From contig CP141145.1 of NCBI GenBank assembly GCA_035235625.1, forward strand, positions 28,398,563-28,462,562: a DNA stretch of 64,000 nucleotides, read 5' to 3'. A program made the position numbers and the translations under genes. Below the pieces are notes generated by a model. It made no database searches, had not been told where the DNA came from, and was given only the letters and a program-made list of their open reading frames with translations. Positions 1 through 13,500 of the stretch are shown here, piece after piece. Within the stretch, counting starts at the first letter, position 1, and each line of letters starts with the position of its first letter. This stretch comes from Saururus chinensis (Eukaryota > Streptophyta > Magnoliopsida > Piperales > Saururaceae).

Positions 1-303
1 TAAATGGGAAACATGAAAGCTAAGTGAGTTTAAGAGAATATAAAATATAAATTACAAATAAATATTTTTTTATTAAAAAAATATAATTAGATATGAAATG
101 CTAAAAAGAGCAAATTATCTTCTAAATAGTAGCTTGTAACAACTATAATAGATGGTTGTAAGTACTTAAATACATTCAATAAATGTTTGGATTTGAATAA
201 TATCTTTCATTGAGTAAATCACCATGGTGAATCATGACATGAAGATTATTGTAAAAGATCATAAGCCAATCTCTTTTAAAATTAAACCACTTAAGACTAA
301 TGA

Positions 304-347
<44 letters not shown>

Positions 348-3093
348 CAAACAGGTAACGGATAAACGGGTATGAAATAACTTTTTCTATCACCTTCCAT
401 TAAGATAACGGTTGGATAAAATTATCCTCTTATTTACCCATTGAATAAATTTGACCATATATGGTATAGACTGTAGAACGGGTACCGTTGGCAGCCCTTT
501 ATATATGGGTCCCAAGTTCTAAACATATTCTCACATTAAATAAGGTAGTAGATGCTCTATTTAATACTACTATATAAATTGTCTAGGGGGGCAATATTTG
601 TTTGCCAAATTTCAAAAAAGTTAGTAGATGCACTATATAATCCTTATATTTTCTATAATGCCCCTAGATATGAGTTTAAATTAGTAGGTAATTTGTGTGT
701 ATTTTAGTAAAACTATCATCCAACTTAAATGATATTATTTTATATGATTGCCACATAACATGGCCCTTATTTATTACATTGTGTTATTTTTAACTTTGTA
801 AAGTTATATCTTACACTCCCACATTTAGGTTTAGCATTCTTTGTATCACTAAAAAGTTCTTGACAAGCTTTATCAAGTGAGATGCACATAAGTATTTTTT
901 TAAAATATTTTATGAGTCCTACATAAACTACACATTTTCAGATTTACACATTTTTAGACCACCATAAAACTCTTAAAGCTCTCATTGCCAAACTAGTCCT
1001 AAATATGAGGGCCTGCTTCCCGACATGAAGTTCTTCTTCAACATCTTTGTTCTCTTTAACCTATAATCTAGTATTAAGCCTATGAGAGTTAGACTTGTAA
1101 TTGCCTATTGTGAGTGTACTTATGTTGGTATAATATTTATAATTATATATGTGTGTATAATTTATGATCATTATACTCCTAAAATATGTATTATAAGGGT
1201 AGCATGCAAATAATATATTTGTTTAATACATTTTTTTATCTATAATTTATTTTATTTTTCCTTATCTAATATGCATCTTGTATGCATTCTTGCTAGTTTA
1301 ATAATATTACTCTTATTTGAGGATCATAACTTTAGAAATCTTATCCCTTAAATTAATTATCAAGATACCTTAGGTGTGGGTTATAGTTGCTTTATATCCT
1401 CCTCTCATGTCTTTATCTTTGTAACAAAAAAATGTTTAAATATATTTTGACAAAAAATAACTTCTAAATGTCGTGAACATGCTAGGTGACAAGGTCAGTG
1501 TCGAAGATGCATGTGGTGGTCACTAAATGTAGGCGGAGCATGCCACCACGCCACTCTTTGCCACATTGACAGAAGAGATGCACTGTATTTTTCAATTTTT
1601 ATGTAGGATAGTTGCACAAGAAACACAATCCGGACAAGTAAAATACTCCCCCCACAAACAAAATAATCTTATGCTGGTCCCAACCCCAATCACTTAGAAG
1701 CCCTCAGGCAGTACCTAATGTGTTCCCAAAAAAAAAAAAACAACTCCTATCCATTGGCCAAGCCAAAAGCAGTTAATCATTCCTCCCAATCAACCGTTCC
1801 ATTGTTGTTTTTTTTTCTAGGTCAAACTTCAACCACCCCGTATACTCCATGTGGTTCAATCGTGAAGCTGAAGCATGGCCAATTTATATGACAAAGCATC
1901 AATAATTGCCGAGTTAAGCGTGCTGTAGAATTTATAGGAAAATTTGGAAAGACTAAGGACATTGAAATGAGGAGAAAAGTTAAAATACACCCGGTGGGTG
2001 TAACGTGTTCTGACATATTAAAATTAGTTGATGTTACTCTCTTGGGTGTTTTTTTTTTTTTTTTGTATGCACCTTTAGATCAAAGGTTTGACATTGGGAA
2101 GTATTTTTAATGTTGGAGTCTGATAATGAGCCTAACATAAAAAATATTACATGTTAGTATTAGTAACTAACGTTATATACACTAATACATATACCATCGA
2201 TCTCCTGGATGAAAAATGTTAACGTCTACGTCCTAAAGGACTCCTATGAATTCTTTACATTTGGCTTATTGCTACCTTAAAGTTGGTAATACCTCATCTA
2301 GATTCCAAGCGGGTAAGAGACTAAGATATTAATTAGAAATAGAAGGTGGTTTTAATACCAAAAAGTATGACATATACAGGCTATCTTCTTTGCCAATTGT
2401 CAACCTTACACCGACCTCATCCCCATGACCCCCCCACCATGACTGGGGCTTTTCCAGCTCCACTGACCTCATCTCAGTAGATAGAGACTCAAGAGGCCAC
2501 CAAAACATGTTCTTTTCCTTCCTCCACTTCTTTTGGGTCTGGAGGCAGCCACACTGTACAGTCGCAATCTTCCCATTAAGCAGTAGACGCTAAGAACATC
2601 GAGGGGTCCCCAGTTTTGAAGGACCATTGGTGGTCCATGAATCGTTTGAGTGGATCCCACGAGGCCACAGTTGGGTCCCGTTGCTCAGTCCTCAAGGTGG
2701 GGTCTAGAGATGGTCAGCGCCTTTGTCCGTATGCTTGTGTGTAGTAACACTGTAAGACCAGCACCATCTTCTTCTTCTTTCTGTTTCTTCCGTATTGGAT
2801 GTCTGGCGCTGCCTTACTTCCTCTTCTAGTGCCATCTTCAAAGCCCAGATATCATCCCTCATTCCCCGTTGAGGGGAACGGGAAAAATCCAAACTTTTTC
2901 TTTATTTTGTCAGCATGCTTATAGTGCCTTTGCATTTTTCCCAACCATGAACTGCAAAAGCTCTGGCTGAGCAGCTGAACGGCATTCTTCGGCGGTTTCC
3001 GGCTAGTGGGACGAATCCTGCATCTGGGTTCTCCTGCTTCTCCATCCTGGTTGTCTTAAATTTTCATATATTTGTTGCAAGTGGACACGGGAG
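1..3093. other. AT-rich intergenic/upstream region of the PHL-like gene
   Basis: No supported gene. The stretch is AT-rich with a long (TA)n run near 305-346 and a poly-T run near 2048-2064. The last 600 bases are less AT-rich, with pyrimidine-rich CTTCTT runs around 2768-2795, and probably hold the promoter and 5' leader of the downstream transcription factor. I could not fix a TATA box or a leader intron. The short ORFs here have no recognisable domains. Confidence 0.6.
305..346. repeat. (TA)n microsatellite
   Basis: About 21 uninterrupted TA units, seen directly. It lies far upstream of any gene. Confidence 0.95.
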
Positions 3094-6000
3094 ATGTATT
3101 CAACCATACTGCCATTGGACAATGGGATGGTGGGACACGAAGATCTGCCAGGATCTCTGGAGGGTACAAATCTCCCCGGAGATGCCTGTCTGGTGCTCAC
3201 CACCGACCCCAAGCCCCGGCTCAGATGGACGGCTGAGCTACACGAGAGGTTTGTTGACGCAGTCACCCAGCTCGGAGGACCCGACAGTATGTTCTTCTCT
3301 GGCCTCCTTATATCGATCAAATTTGGGTCTTTCCTTAAATTTTGTACTCTTTAGTGTTCGTTATTCAACCTTTATATCCAGGCACTGCCTGAGTTTAATT
3401 CCCTTTTGATGGGATTCTATTTTGTATTTTTAATTATGGAGTAATTAGAAGTCTTTTATTTGGTTCCGTCACTTTTTTTAATGGGACTCCACTCTGTCAA
3501 CAATGGAGATGAAGGAAACGGGCTAGATTGTGGGGCATCAAAGCAGCTCTAATGGATGGGTTTGAGCATATGTTTAACTCTTTGACGATCAATTGTTCAA
3601 TTTGAATATGAAGTATAATGATTTATTTGGATATATCTTCGGAGCATGCAAAACCATTTACCATTTTTTGGTCAACCATTTCTTCCTTACTCACTCTCTT
3701 TTGGCGTCAAATCCAATAGCTCAGGTCAACCGATTTGATGCTTAACCCAGCGAATCAGCTTTTGCAAAGCAATTCTACTCCATCGTAGCAGTTTATCATA
3801 TTGGTCATTTATGTGGGATGGAAACTAAAGAATGACTAGTAGAAGAAATTATAAGTACTGTGATTGTGAAATCAGTGGCATGTATTCACACTTCTCTACA
3901 GTCAAGAGTGTCATCTAATTATATACTGACAATGCATATCTTCCATATGTTAAATACACGGACTCTCTAAAATTATTCATGATTATCAAAATATATTAAA
4001 TTATACCATGTGACTTCAGCAGTGATCTTGTTTTTTCTTTTTTATTCCTTCATTGACCTGTAGAAGCAACACCAAAGACCATTATGAGAACTATGGGTGT
4101 AAAGGGGCTTACTCTATATCACTTAAAGAGCCATCTTCAGGTTGGTCACTCAATCCATCTCCATAACGGTATACTAATAAGAAACATCTCATGTTTGCTT
4201 TCCTGTTAATGAGTAGTCAGATTTTTTTATTTTGGGAGAAACATTCTAAATAGTTTTATAAATCTAACTTTTAGTAATTGATGGTATATTTACAATGTGT
4301 TTGATTACTTGAATGGCAGAAATATAGATTGGGGAAGCAATCAAGCAAAGAGTTCACTGAAACCTCGAAAGATGGTATTCCCTATGCAGCTCTCTTATCT
4401 AAACTTCAATGTTATATGGCAAGTAATGCATGTAGCTGTTAGATTAGCTTTCATTTTTAAAGGGGATGAAACTGGTAGTTATGTTATTGACATCTCATAT
4501 TTTTGTTAATTGAATTCTTTTAAAATTAGGGGTAGCACATTTAGGGGAGAAGCTTAGAGAATGTAGGTTGCGTTGGTATGGGCATGTACAAAAAAGACCA
4601 ATAGATGCGCCGGTAAGAAGGTTGGAAGGGTTTTACAAAATGATATCAAAAAGAGGGAGAGGGAGGCCTAAGAGAACTTGGATAGAATTAATAAAGAAGG
4701 ATATAACTATGTTATCTCTTACAAAAGAGTTGGCCCAAAATAGGCTACAATGAAGGCGTAAGATCCATGTCGCCAACCCTAAATTATTAGGAAAAGGTGC
4801 TACTTGATTATGATTATGTTTTCTTTCAAAATTAAGTGATTACGTGGCTGGTAAAGAAGGACTACTAAAACTTGTTCGAATGAATTATTCTTATCCTTTC
4901 ATTCCATCTAACAGCCATCCAACGTGGTCATATAGATTATGTTACCACATCTACTGTGATAAAAGAGGAGCAAGATAAATAGCATAATGCAACATATTTG
5001 GAACGTATACCATATGCTAGTTCTGCCTCTAATAGCCATGAATGGAGGCTAGGAAATATGAAAAAAAAAAAATTGAAACCAATTTATTTGGAGGCTGGAG
5101 CCCACTTTTTGGAGTGGCCATGGTCAACCCTCCCCCCCTTCTCTGCCACTGCTTCTAGCAACTGACCCACCCTTTAGACCCAAAAGAACATTCACCTCAT
5201 AAATTCTGATCATATTTTTGTTTGTTCATATTTGTGTGCAGCTTAAATTTCCGGAACTATTACACTTGTGGTCAGACTATGTTATGACTCTATGTTTCAT
5301 GCAAATGTATTTTTTTTATGGTGGTTTAAATTAAGTTGGCACTGTTGTATTTGGATATCAGCATTGAGTTCGTTTTTTACAAGTTGCTGTCTTGAAATGG
5401 CATTCCCCATGGATCTGTCATTTCTATGGACGAAGTATAATAGCAAATGATAATAGACCATAGCCTTAAATGTCATCCATAGTTCTGTTCTTTTTTAACT
5501 CCTCTCATCTGTCTTAATGTTTCACATCATGGGCATGCAGCTTCTTGTGTTGCAGAAAACCAGCCAACTGGTTCTTCTTCATCGTCATCATCAAGAGTGA
5601 TGACTCAAGACATGAATGAGTGAGTTTCACTGTGATATGAATATTAACTTAATGTGCACTGATTAGGGTGCGCCGGTGTGCTTATACTTGCATTTTATGT
5701 GTGCATGCATTGTTATGTAGATGAGTGTATGCTGAGTATTATTGATATCATAACAGTTATAGGTATGTTCTGGATATTAGTAGCAGTTATGAAGTGGTTA
5801 TTGTAATGCCATCTCTAACGTTTGAATGGGGCTATGTATTGTACCAATTGCAAGAATTTGGGAGACTTGGTTTAATAAATAAACTTTGGAGTTTGAGTCG
5901 ACTCTTGGATTATACTTAAAATAATCCCATTGTCCTTGTTAAATTGTTCTGGAATATATCGTACTGATCCACATAATCCGTGAGACTTAGATGTGTGCTA

Positions 6001-6641
6001 ACAAGTACTCTCTTCTTCATTTGGTTTTACACAGTGGTTTCCAGGTCACTGAAGCATTGCGTGTTCAAATGGAAGTACAGAGAAGGCTCCATGAACAATT
6101 GGAGGTCAGGGTTGGCTCCCCATTCCCTCCCTCTCTCTCCATGTGCACGTGTGTGTGTGTGTGGGTATCTCTTAATTTCAGTTATCGCAATAATCAGGTT
6201 CAGCAGCATCTCCATCTCCGAATTGAGGCTCAAGGCAAGTACCTTCAATCAATACTGGAAAAGGCATGCAGAGCTCTTACAGAGCAGACAGTGGTCACAG
6301 CAGGGCTAGAGGCAGCAAGGCAGGAGCTCTCAGATCTCGCAATCAAGGTGTCTAAAGACTCCTTGGGCTCATCAACTGACGCGGCAAAACTTCCCTCCTT
6401 ATCCGAGATTGTGGCAGCTTGCTTTGATGAGAAGCCTCTGAATAGAGGAGCAAGACAGATTGGTGACTGCTCAGCGGAGAGCTGCTTGACATCAACAGAA
6501 AGCCCGGGAGGAGTGTCAATGGTAGGCCAACAGGCTACGCTGAAGAAACGGCCCAGGCCCCTTTTTGGTGGTGAAGGTGAGCCTATGCCTTGGGAGAATG
6601 ATACGAGGCATGGGGCAGAATGGATGACAAGCAGCGTTTGA
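3094..6641 (+). CDS. PHL2/PHL3: MYB-CC (GARP) transcription factor, PHL2/PHL3 (UNE16) type
   Basis: Six exons join in frame: 3094-3286, 4064-4140, 4320-4374, 5541-5619, 6035-6104, 6198-6641, giving 305 aa. The start opens MYSTILPLDNG, matching the MYS-type N-terminus of Arabidopsis PHL2/PHL3 as I recall it. Residues about 41-94 form the single GARP/Myb-like DNA-binding domain (KPRLRWTAELHERF, KATPKTIMRTMGVKG, LYHLKSHLQKYRL). A Ser-rich linker follows. Residues about 140-180 form the MYB-CC coiled coil with the LHEQLE signature and IEAQGKYLQSILEKA. Known for the family: nuclear factors that bind P1BS sites and act with PHR1 in the phosphate-starvation response. Intron 3 (4375-5540) is enlarged by a LINE fragment. 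Intron 5 is only 93 bp and holds a (GT)n run. Length and all domains look intact. PHL2 and PHL3 cannot be told apart here. Confidence 0.93.
4528..4815 (+). mobile_element. 5'-truncated RTE-type LINE 3' end, in intron 3 of the PHL-like gene
   Basis: Translation gives LRWYGHVQKRPIDAPVRRLE, then RGRGRPKRTWIELIKKD, the familiar C-terminal tail of RTE-clade reverse transcriptase ORFs. After the ORF comes sequence reading as HVANPKLLGKG and a TGATTATGATTATG-like tail, typical of RTE/BovB 3' ends. Only the last 0.3 kb is present. It lies in the sense direction of its host gene, and a second copy of the same family is at 18.2-18.6 kb. Confidence 0.8.
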
Positions 6642-7364
6642 TCAAGTGCCATTAACAAATTTATGAGAGTTACCATTCAAGTAATCAAACTTCTGCGATT
6701 CATTTGTATATTTCCACAAGCAGGTGTGCCGTTGCACCATGGAACTCTGAAGGCTTTCGCGCAAGGTATTGACTAAAGTTCGAACCCAATAGCTAACGAG
6801 TGTTCCAACTGTTAACAGTGCATTACAGTTTACGATGAAAGGAATGGTCATGTAGATTATTATCAGTTTGCATGGTTTGAATGGTTATTTCATTTTATAC
6901 CTTTATGTGAGCATCCATGAAAGCTTAGCACATGGACATTATCAAAAGACAATATGTGCCGATGAACACAAATGGCCGAAAACAGATTATGCCTGGGAAC
7001 ATCTGGGAGAAAATTGCCCTCCCTGTCTTGATTAACTGGAAAGAAATGTTCATTGCAGAGCATATAAATTAGAGCACTTTGAGAGCAAACCAGGCTTTAA
7101 AAAATGTATTATTATGAAAAAAACTTTAAAATAGGAGCGCTGAGAAAAAAACATATTTAAGAAAGCAAATCAAGATTTGGATTTCCTGTAAATTGATGAA
7201 TTACAATGTAAGCAACGGTTTAGGACAAGAATGGGGGGCGTTCAATTATTAAATAATGAGTTTTGTAGCTTCACAACAATATCTAGACGGGAAAACCTAG
7301 CCAGAGCAGCAGCCCTAAAGCTGTGATGTTGTAGCTCTGGCTAGACATCCTTCGTATAGATAGG
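6642..7364. other. 3' region of the PHL-like gene and spacer
   Basis: No gene seen. The first few hundred bases are probably the 3' UTR. An 11-bp perfect inverted repeat (CTAGCCAGAGC) lies at 7297-7307 and 7334-7344, just before the LTR element. It may be the end of an older repeat but I cannot classify it. Confidence 0.5.
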
Positions 7365-8236
7365 TGTTAGCCCCCTAACTTGATGGATGCGGAAAGGGAG
7401 CGGTTACTCCCATACTTGGCAGCGGATAGCTAAGTTTTGCTAGGCAGCCCCTTGGGCACGGACGGATGCTGGGACAGCGCGGGAGATGTTCTGGATGAGC
7501 TACTCGCCTTGCGGAGCAGGCTGGGTATGAGTCTTTGTGCGGGCGGGACTCTAGCGGTGAAGCTGGGCGCTGGTTGGACTTAGGGGAGGACTCCTAAGGC
7601 AGATAGGATTCAGCATATGCTGGCTGGCTGCACTCCTAGTCGGAGTAGGATACTGGGCAGCAGACTCCTAGGACGAACAAGACTCGTACAAGCAGGCTGG
7701 CTACACTCCTAGGACTGATGGGAGTTGGTTGGCTGGTTCCCTTCGATGGCATGACTCTTGGTGGCAGCATGGCGAAGGACTTCTAGCGGAAGACGGACTC
7801 GCAAAGGCTTCCTTATCTATACAATCCCGGAATGGCTTTGGGCTGAGAGTTGGACAGGGTGAGGACTCTTGTATTGGGTGGGTTTTGTACTTCTAGTTGC
7901 CCTAGGACAGCCAGCCTATGGCTGAGTCTATATAAAGGGATGGTGGGGGCGGCCAAGGCATGAGAAGGCTCTGATTTTCCTGCACAACGAACCAGGGAGG
8001 AAGACAAGAGAGATCTCAGCCTGGTTGTTCAGCCCTGCCCACTCCCTACTTGTGTATTTCGACGGACTGATTTACATAGCTTGGGCGGAGACCCATGCAC
8101 CAGGTCGGACTGTGTTGCAGGTTGGTTGTTTTCCCTTGCGCATACGAGTGGGAAGGGAAGAGAGTGGCTGCTGGCTGCACAGTGTAGTCAGGCCATCACG
8201 AGTGCGAACGCTAGGCAAAGCTTCACGCCCGTGACA
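7365..8236 (+). mobile_element. 5' LTR of a non-autonomous LTR retrotransposon
   Basis: An 872-bp repeat that starts TGTTAGCCCC and ends GCCCGTGACA, so it is bounded by TG..CA. It is copied in direct orientation at 9298-10169. A TATA box (TATATAAA) lies near 7929-7936. Two bases after its end is a primer-binding-site-like motif, TGGTTCCATTGCCGGGAT. The five bases before it (ATAGG, 7360-7364) match four of five bases after the 3' LTR (ATAAG), a decayed target-site duplication. Confidence 0.85.
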
Positions 8237-9297
8237 GTTGGTTCCATTGCCGGGATACTGAAGGAGGTGAAAGCTCTATACGATCTTTGCGAAGGAGTTG
8301 GCTGAAGGTGGTTGGATCGCTGGGATACCCAGATGAGGTAAGGTCCTTGACGGGTTGTTGCTACATAGATCAGAGATCCACCTTGCTGAAGCGCTGAGAC
8401 AACCCTGAAGGAGGTGAAAGCTTTGGATGGGCTTGGAGCTATGCAAGTTGGACAGGTGCTGAGGTGCTGGAATCCTCGAAGGAGTTGATGGCTCTAGACG
8501 GGCTGCTGCGAAGGTCGTTGGCAGATTTGTTGGGCAGTGAGGTGCTGAGACGTTGGGAGATGGCATTCACCTTGCTGAAGCGAATTCCAGAATCAGCATC
8601 ATGGCGGGGTGCAGGTCTATGGGCAGGCTTGTACTTGGGGGGAGCGGCTTCCCCACATACTTGGCTGAGCGAGGCAGCCATGGGACGGGCTGTTGGTGCA
8701 ATTCGTGGGTATTTAGGTGGCTGGCGTCATCAACATCACATGGTGGGCAGCAAAGGAGGCAACGGTGGCATGGACAAGGGTGTGCAGCTGGGCTGGCCGA
8801 ATAGAGGTGTTGGTTGTTTCCTACACCAAGGGCTGCACTGTGCAAAGGGCTGTCCGAAACAGGGAAGGCTGAAGGCACTAGTTGCTGAAGAGCAGAAGGA
8901 CAAATCTGAGCATGAGGAGATAGCCCGGTTGAGTCCCTTGCAGCGGATGGGATGCGTTCAGTTGATGGAGTCCCCGGTTGAGGGGGCAGCTTCAGGTCTT
9001 TGCTGATTCAGAGGATGGAGGGGAGCGGACTCCCCAAGCCTTGGCTGATCAAAGTAGCCAAGGAGCGGACTGATGCAGAGGTTCGCAGGATGGTGGCAGC
9101 GGGTGTTGCTCAAACCTGGCCGAAAGATGACTTAGGCCGGGCGGAACTTGACTTGGCCGTGGTGTGATGGGAAGTGTTGGCTTCTTGCTAGCGGGTTCAA
9201 CGAGGCAGATGGCTGAAGTGCTTCAATCGGTGCACCTGGGAAGTTGGGGCTTCGACGAGGGCGTTGAAGAATCAAGTGTGGGAGGCCTGTTAGCCCC
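8237..9297 (+). mobile_element. Internal region of the non-autonomous LTR element (no gag or pol)
   Basis: 1061 bp between the two LTRs, starting with the PBS-like motif at 8239 and ending in a short purine-rich stretch (GTGTGGGAGG) before the 3' LTR. It is GC-rich. The open frames in it (for example 8464-9006) show no protease, reverse transcriptase, integrase or gag motif. Imperfect copies of a GAAGGAGGTGAAAGCT-like motif recur near 8260, 8407 and 8475. The element must have relied on proteins from another element (LARD/TRIM-like). Confidence 0.75.
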
Positions 9298-10169
9298 CTA
9301 ACTTGATGGATGCGGAAAGGGAGCGGGTACTCCCATACTTGGCAGCGGACAACCAAGTTTTGCTAGGCAACGGACAGCCTAGGCAACCCCTTCGGCACAT
9401 ATGGATGTTGGGACAACGCGAGAGATGTTTCGGATGAGCTACTCGCCTTGCGGAGCAGGCTGGGTAGGAGTCCTTGTGCGGGCGGGACTCTAACGGTGAA
9501 GCTAGGCGCTGGTTGGACTTAGGAGAAAACTCCTAAGGCAGATAAGATTCAGCGCATGCTGGCTGGCTACACTCCTAGTCAGAGTAGGAGACCAGGTAGC
9601 AGACTCCTAGGACGAATAGGACTCGTACAAGCAGACTGGCTACACTCTTAAGACGGATGAGAGTTGGTTGGCTGGTTCCCTTGGATGACATGACTCTTCG
9701 TGGCAGCATGGCGAAGGACTTCTAGCGGAAGACGGACTCGCAAAGGCTTCCTTATCTATGCAATCCCGGAATGGCTTTGGGCTGAGAGTTGGACAGGGTG
9801 AGGACTCTTGTATTGGGTGGGTTTTGTACTTCTAGTTGCCCTAGGACGGCCAGCCTATGGCTGAGTCTATATAAAAGGATGGTGGGGGCGGCCAAGGCAT
9901 GAGAAGGCTCTGATTTTCCTGCACAACGAACCAGGGAGGAAGACAAGAGAGATCTCAGCCTGGTTGTTTAACCCTGCCCACTTCGACGGACTGATTTACA
10001 TAGCTTGGACGGAGACCCATGCACCAGGTCGGACTGTGTTGCAGGTTGGTTGTTTTGCTTGTTTTCCCTTGCGCATACGAGTGGGAAGAGAAGAGAGTGG
10101 CTGCTGGCTGCACGGTGTAGTCAGGCCATCACGAGTGCAAATGCTAAGCAAAGCTTCGCGCCCGTGACA
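9298..10169 (+). mobile_element. 3' LTR of the non-autonomous LTR retrotransposon
   Basis: Direct repeat of the 7365-8236 LTR with TGTTAG..GTGACA ends. By eye it differs by scattered substitutions and several indels: about 16 extra bases near 9368, about 15 missing near 9982 and about 9 extra near 10058. The TATA box is kept near 9868-9876. The differences mean the insertion is not recent. Confidence 0.85.
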
Positions 10170-10508
10170 ATAAGTGTAGTAAATTTTACCAACATTGCTT
10201 AGTGTGAAAAAATCTATAGCACATTAAGAAAAGGAGTTGCACATACATTTCTGGGCCTTGTTTACCAGAAAAATTGGGAAAAAATAAAGAAAAAAGCCAG
10301 TCAATAAGCACAAATGATTGCGAACAGGAATATGACATGCACGGTTGGCCAGGTGCAACTACTCAAAAAATTGGTAGTCACCCAATTCGCCTTGCCCAAG
10401 CTACTCGTTAAGCTGTGTGCATATGTTTTGTCTTCAATATAGAGCTTATCAGGAGCAGAAGAATGAGTTAATACCTAGATCGGCTACCTTCATCCTGCCC
10501 ACACCTAT
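10170..10508. other. 3' flank of the NDUFAF7-like gene
   Basis: 339 bp between the LTR element and the stop codon of the minus-strand methyltransferase gene. It probably contains that gene's 3' UTR and poly(A) site. I see no other feature. Confidence 0.5.
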
Positions 10509-13500
10509 CTATTTGTTGTGTGTCGGGACGCTTATGTAGAATTTAGTGTTTTTGAAATCGTCCAAAAGAGGGTTGAAGCCATCCTTAGTTCTTGTTTTGG
10601 AGGGCAGACCAAACTCTTCCATGAAAGAAGCTGTATCCAGCTGCATTGAACAAATAATGGTTAGAGATCAAACATCAACTGAACTTTTATAAAATTTCAG
10701 TGACAGCTCCTGCTGTGAACTAGTTTAAGGTATATGGAATCCTTCTTTGGCACAAGTTTCATCAAAGTGCATTATAGAACCTATAACTTTTCCACTAAAA
10801 CTTCATAAAATCAAGTCATACTCGAATTGTTAACAGCTCTTCATAAGTTTCACTCTTCAATTGAACTATACACAGAACCTACCGTGATTGATCTTCTTTT
10901 CTTCACTGGCTTGGATGACATAGATTCAACTTGCTGATTCTTCCCTCCAGAGCAAAAATGATCAATTTGTTCCAGCAACCAGAAGTCTGTTGGGAAGAAT
11001 ATATCAGCATCTCCCTGCATGGAAGAGGATAATTGCTATGTTGGAAGCTAAAGTTTGATGTAGATATTCTCAAACTAAATGGATCTGTTATGCCTCACGA
11101 CAAAGACATACTTGACTGAAAGGCCAACTGGATTGAACAAACAATAACACTTTGAGAATATCTACATTGATGAAAAAGCCATAATGTTGTGCAAAGATAA
11201 TTTGAAAAAGACAGCACCAGATGTCGGTTAATCCCACCTCATTGAGTTTAAAGCCTAAAAAAAATCCACGCTTTGTTCATGTCCTAGCCAAATATGGATT
11301 TCAGCTGGAAAAGGGCATTATTCATATCCAAACTTAGTGTTAAAGATTCTTGGCTGTTTGAACTGAAGATGCACTTAAACCAAAATTCAAATGGGTGTCC
11401 TCTAAGTTTAAATTCGCGTTTAGGTGAAACCCTACAACTAAATCCCAGATGAATTTTGTTTTGGGCCCAAGGAAGACCCATAAAATAACCTCGACCAGAC
11501 TAACTATAAAAATTACAGAATGCGACAAGAATAAGAGTTGTATATCTATAAAGATGAGAATAGCTGGAATAATGTCTCAATGTGACAAGAAAACGAAATA
11601 TGAGTTACAAAATATGCTTGTTAAAATACTATAGTGTACAAGGGAAGGATTGAAAATATATACCTTTGCCTCCAAATAATTTCCATAATCTTCACTACGA
11701 CCATTTTTCTGCATAATTAAAGAGAGCACAGTGCAATCAATCAATATTCTTACTTTGCCTAATTCACAATACAACTATTGCAAGACCAGTAAAGCAGGAT
11801 TATAATTTTACCAAAAAATAATACTTTGCAATGTAACACTATGATACAAATTACTTTTTCTCTTTTTAATGTTTCCACATAACAAAAAAGACCCAGATTC
11901 TGTTTCGCTCATGTAGGTTACAACTTAATTTTTCAAATAATGGTATACTTAATTCTCCCTGCTAACAACTTAAAGGCATTGGCAAAATTTACGAAAATGA
12001 CTTGAGAACTACCCTGCCGTCACTTTAAGCCTTTTCTTGGTCTTTGCTACTTAGGCCCTATATGTTAACAGGTTTAGTGGCTGATATACAAAAAAATGTA
12101 GCTCCAGTCACTTCAAGCTTTATATGGATTTATTGTTCTTCAGTCTGCCCAGATTATCTATAATTACATAGACAAAGGAAATTGATAAAACATTTTAGAA
12201 GTGTTTTCCAGATAAATGATATAATCATATCCACTAAAGGAAAAGGATATACCTTAGTTGACACCAATGGAGCTCTTTCACCAGATACTCTCACATCAGG
12301 GAGGTAGCTGAAGTCCGAAGCAATTAGAGACATCTTAGGTAGCGCCCAATGTAAAACCTCAAGTAATTGCTGAAGTGTTAAAGGGCATCTTAATTACATT
12401 ATGAAATACATGATCTATGGCGGAAGACGAAACTCTTTCGATGTTGCAACATACCAAGGATCCAGTTGGTAACCAAATTTTCCTTGGCTTGGGAAATATT
12501 TTTGACCAAAAACTTTTTGCTTTTGAAATTGCTGACTTTCCTAAGGTAGTTTGGCTGCCATCCATATTTATTATTTGCAAGCAACGCGTAACTAATGGAT
12601 CGTTCAATGGCTTGTACAACTCCAAGATTTGTTGACTAAATAAAAAACAAAAAGAGAAGATCAGAGAGAATTATGAAACATGAATGACAATACAATATCT
12701 TGAGAAAAATCCACTCATTACACACATTTAATTTTATTATAAGTACTTTAGAAGTAAAAACTATGGGCAGTGCTATATATCTGAAACACAAAATAAGAGA
12801 AAAAAAAAGGGAAATCCAGCTTCAAAAGCCCTGAATAGCTCAATTGTACTCATAAATTTCAGATCTATGTAGGAACATACGATAATATATTGGAAACAGT
12901 TATCCTTCATAATCTGTATTTCTACCAAATTCTTTTAATTATTTTACAAAAGTGACCAGAAATTGGCATCATGTAACAGATGTGTTTTGGAATAACAGCA
13001 TTATCTTGTAAAAGTGTTGCCGTGGAATTACAATATGCAAAGAAGTTAAAAGCATTTGGTGCCACTGTTGTATAATTAGATTAGAGAACAGTTATGCCTT
13101 TTCAGTGGTAAGGGATGTACCTATCTTTATGCTTCTCAATCCAAACTTCCTTCCATGTAGAAGCTTGATTATCAGTGTATATAAGATCATGTGGAAGATT
13201 GTCAAGAACCTGCATACAGGAGGATATATAAACATGAATAGTAATGGCAGATATATACAACGGGTCAATGTCTAGCATTTCATTGTCTACATGGAAGTAC
13301 ATTTTTTTTTGAAAAAAATGTAAACAACCTTAGAACAACATTATAATTATTTTTGTAAAGGCAAGAATAAGGCACCCCCAATCCTTTTATGAGTAAATTC
13401 TTATGATAAACAAGGAACACAGATTATGAAATTTATGTTGGATGTATCTTGTTATAATATCTCTCTTCATTTTGCAAACTGGATAATGCTTGGCTAATGA

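Noticed and set aside
8464..9006. 180-aa ORF in the GC-rich block
   Set aside because: It lies inside the non-coding internal part of an LTR element, has no domain, and overlaps other ORFs on both strands, as expected of GC-rich DNA with few stop codons.
7813..9946. The same 64-aa minus-strand ORF at 7813-8007 and 9752-9946
   Set aside because: The repetition comes from the two LTRs. The ORF crosses the LTR promoter region and has no recognisable domain.
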